Source of the DNA: an uncultured Marvinbryantia sp.
GTDB taxonomy: Bacteria > Bacillota > Clostridia > Lachnospirales > Lachnospiraceae
Assembly: GCA_934373455.1 (NCBI GenBank)
Contig: CAKRON010000024.1
Location: 1-27,937, forward strand
Direction: 5' to 3'
DNA length: 27,937 nucleotides
Numbering within the stretch: position 1 is the stretch's first letter; each line of letters begins with the position of its first letter. The notes beneath the pieces were generated by a model, which was not told the DNA's origin, made no database searches, and was given only the letters and a program-made list of their open reading frames with translations. Shown piece after piece: positions 27,695 to 27,937 of the stretch. The position numbers and the translations under genes are program-made.

Positions 27695-27937
27695 ATATCC
27701 GGCGGTAAGTTATTAGGTGTGAATACAATAGAATCTTTGCTTAGTGAGAACTAAGGTCAACAGTAGGCCTGTTTGGCTCAGGAAATGATTCGGCTCAGTG
27801 CGAGTGTTGAGAAAGAAATACGGAATCATAAAACCGCTGATTATACGACCGATTCTGGACGGTGTTTATGAGATTATCTCCGGACACAGAAGAAAGGCAG
27901 CTGCTGAAAAGTTTGGTTACAGGAAGGTACCGGTCAT
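27695..27937 (+). pseudogene. Broken ParB-like gene, truncated by the window edge
   Basis: From 27789 to the edge, one frame reads LRKKYGIIKPLIIRP, then VYEIISGHRRKAAAEKFGYR. This is the N-terminal ParB/KorB-type nuclease or CTPase-like domain with its GHRRK motif. No good start or normal N-terminus precedes it, since a TGA lies directly upstream. In a different frame, 27695-27751 encodes SGGKLLGVNTIESLLSEN before a TAA, resembling the start of plasmid- or ICE-type ParB proteins. It is preceded by GAGGAAGGG, but with ATA where the ATG would be. The segment that should join the two is absent. The simplest reading is a decayed gene from an integrated element at tRNA-Arg. An intact gene with an unusual start cannot be excluded because the 3' part is outside the window. 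Confidence 0.55.

Overview
This is the chromosomal replication-origin region of a low-GC Gram-positive bacterium. Gene order and families point to Clostridia, most likely Lachnospiraceae (inference). The support is the order dnaA-dnaN-S4-recF-gyrB-gyrA facing rpmH-rnpA-yidD-yidC-jag-mnmE-mnmG-rsmG-parA-parB, the presence of DUF4446, DUF1292 and DUF3881-type genes, and the MurT/GatD pair. Nearly every main gene is transcribed away from an origin at about 10.4-12.5 kb, so both arms are co-oriented with replication. Exceptions are the DUF1292 gene and an alpha/beta-hydrolase-like gene, both on the minus strand of the right arm.

Left arm, minus strand, outward from the origin: dnaA, dnaN, a small S4-domain gene, recF, gyrB and gyrA (initiation, clamp, repair, supercoiling). 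Next come murT-gatD (amidation of lipid II D-Glu) and cutC, then tRNA-Ser(GCU) behind a perfect consensus promoter. Last are two tandem strong promoters and a leader of an rRNA operon that runs off the left edge.

Origin: DnaA boxes form two groups flanking dnaA, as in the bipartite Bacillus subtilis origin. The dnaA-dnaN gap holds a layout that closely matches the B. subtilis unwinding module: two DnaA boxes, a short GC block, a DnaA-trio-like tract and an AT-rich stretch. The dnaA-rpmH gap holds a dense array of mostly degenerate boxes.

Right arm, plus strand: rpmH, rnpA, yidD, yidC and jag form a compact set (ribosome, RNase P, membrane insertion, RNA binding). A large palindrome fills the gap between jag and the convergent DUF1292 gene. 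The mnmE-mnmG-rsmG operon (tRNA U34 and 16S rRNA modification) follows. Then come the hydrolase-like gene, a 0.8-kb gene-free segment with three parS sites and a perfect DnaA box, parA-parB and a DUF4446 gene. A second gene-free segment carries another DnaA-box cluster, followed by serS and a DUF3881 gene.

Right edge: an odd tRNA-like RNA, a normal tRNA-Arg(CCU) with a strong terminator, and a broken ParB-like reading frame that looks like the border of an integrated element. Most of the window is conserved core genome. The least explained items are the tRNA-like RNA at about 27.2 kb, the structured intergenic palindromes, the hydrolase-like protein lacking catalytic residues, and the DnaA boxes near parS and serS. 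I found no CRISPR array, intact transposase or defence system.
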